5,163 nt of DNA. Origin: Gammaproteobacteria bacterium. Its GTDB lineage: Bacteria; Pseudomonadota; Gammaproteobacteria; SZUA-229. Under the pieces are notes generated by a model. The model did not search any database. It was given only the letters and a program-made list of their open reading frames with translations, and had not been told where the DNA came from. The stretch covers positions 1 through 5,163 of the forward strand of contig DRLE01000201.1 of NCBI GenBank assembly GCA_011051475.1, read 5' to 3'. The first letter of the stretch is position 1. The number at the start of each line of letters is the position of its first letter. The translations under genes and the position numbers were made by a program. Of the stretch, positions 4,702 to 5,163 are shown piece by piece.

Positions 4702-5163
4702 TAAAGCGGGCGCTGCAGCCACCTTACTTTCCACGTTCTTACGTGTGGCAGGTATTTGCCGTATTCGTAAATCGCCAGGCCGAGCAGGATCAGGGCGGTG
4801 CCCAGCCAGACCTTGCTGCTGATGTGTTCGCCGTTTAAAAAGCTGCCGAGCAGCAGGGCGGTTACCGGCGTGATCAGGGTGACGATGGCCACTCTTTCCG
4901 GCGGGAGTTTTTTCAGCAGGTAAAAGTACAGCGGAAAACCGATGGCCGAGCCCAGCAGAGCCAGGTACAGAATCGACAGTGCCGGTTTCAGCGGCAGGCT
5001 ATCCGGCCAGCCGCCATCAACGACCACGTTCAGCGCGAACAGCGGCAGTGATATGACGATGCTGCCGGCGGTAATGGCAACGGGATGAAAATCCGGTTGC
5101 TGCTGCTTGATCAGTACCGAGCCCAGTGACTGTGTGGCGGCGCTGATCAGTACACCGGTCAGC
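4701..5163 (-). CDS. EamA/DMT-superfamily transporter, C-terminal half (N-terminus beyond window edge)
   Basis: The frame is open from the window edge to the TAG at 4703-4701, giving about 153 residues of an integral inner-membrane protein. Five hydrophobic segments are visible: LTGVLISAATQSLGSVLI, VAITAGSIVISLPLFAL, LSILYLALLGSAIGFPLYF, VAIVTLITPVTALLLGSF and VWLGTALILLGLAIYEYG. The order fits the second EamA domain of a 10-helix drug/metabolite transporter, including the typical YF.LLK.L before the fourth helix and the short NGE before the last. A basic cytoplasmic-type tail (about 15 residues, RTWKVRW) ends the protein. A GTG at 5027 is internal, not the true start, because the open frame and helices continue upstream. 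The substrate is unknown; the family includes amino-acid and metabolite exporters. The gene converges on the porin gene. Confidence 0.9.
   Translation of the reverse strand, partial: LTGVLISAATQSLGSVLIKQQQPDFHPVAITAGSIVISLPLFALNVVVDGGWPDSLPLKPALSILYLALLGSAIGFPLYFYLLKKLPPERVAIVTLITPVTALLLGSFLNGEHISSKVWLGTALILLGLAIYEYGKYLPHVRTWKVRWLQRPL

Overview
The window comes from a proteobacterium, most likely a gammaproteobacterium. The evidence is a Pseudomonas-type class I NrdA with two N-terminal ATP-cone modules, a classic NrdR-box pair and DnaA box upstream of it, and an outer-membrane porin ending in the usual terminal phenylalanine. I cannot name the genus from sequence alone. The content is housekeeping and envelope genes. 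I see no mobile element, CRISPR array, tRNA or rRNA, and no evidence of a new multigene system.

Layout: (1) 1-2852, minus strand: nrdA, the large subunit of aerobic ribonucleotide reductase, complete at its N-terminus and cut at its C-terminus by the window edge. Two long plus-strand ORFs inside it are shadows. (2) 2853-3327: a 475-base divergent intergenic region. Its left half is the nrdA control region: a sigma70-type promoter, two NrdR boxes exactly 32 bp apart that bracket it, a perfect DnaA box further upstream and a leader hairpin. Its right half probably drives the porin: a perfect TATAAT preceded by an operator-like palindrome where a -35 should be, then a second palindrome and a T-rich leader. 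(3) 3328-4572, plus strand: a 414-residue porin with a signal peptide, resembling alginate-export-type porins. (4) 4573-4700: a short convergent intergenic region filled by a 35+35-base inverted repeat built of AGTGAAT heptamers, which encloses a terminator-like hairpin. A GC-rich perfect hairpin follows and touches the next stop codon. (5) 4701-5163, minus strand: the C-terminal half of an EamA/DMT-family transporter, cut by the window edge.

The genes do not look like one pathway. nrdA and the porin diverge from separate promoters, and the porin and transporter converge on the repeat. The best-supported regulatory story is cell-cycle and nucleotide control of nrdA by NrdR and DnaA. The most open questions are the heptamer inverted repeat and the palindrome at the porin promoter.
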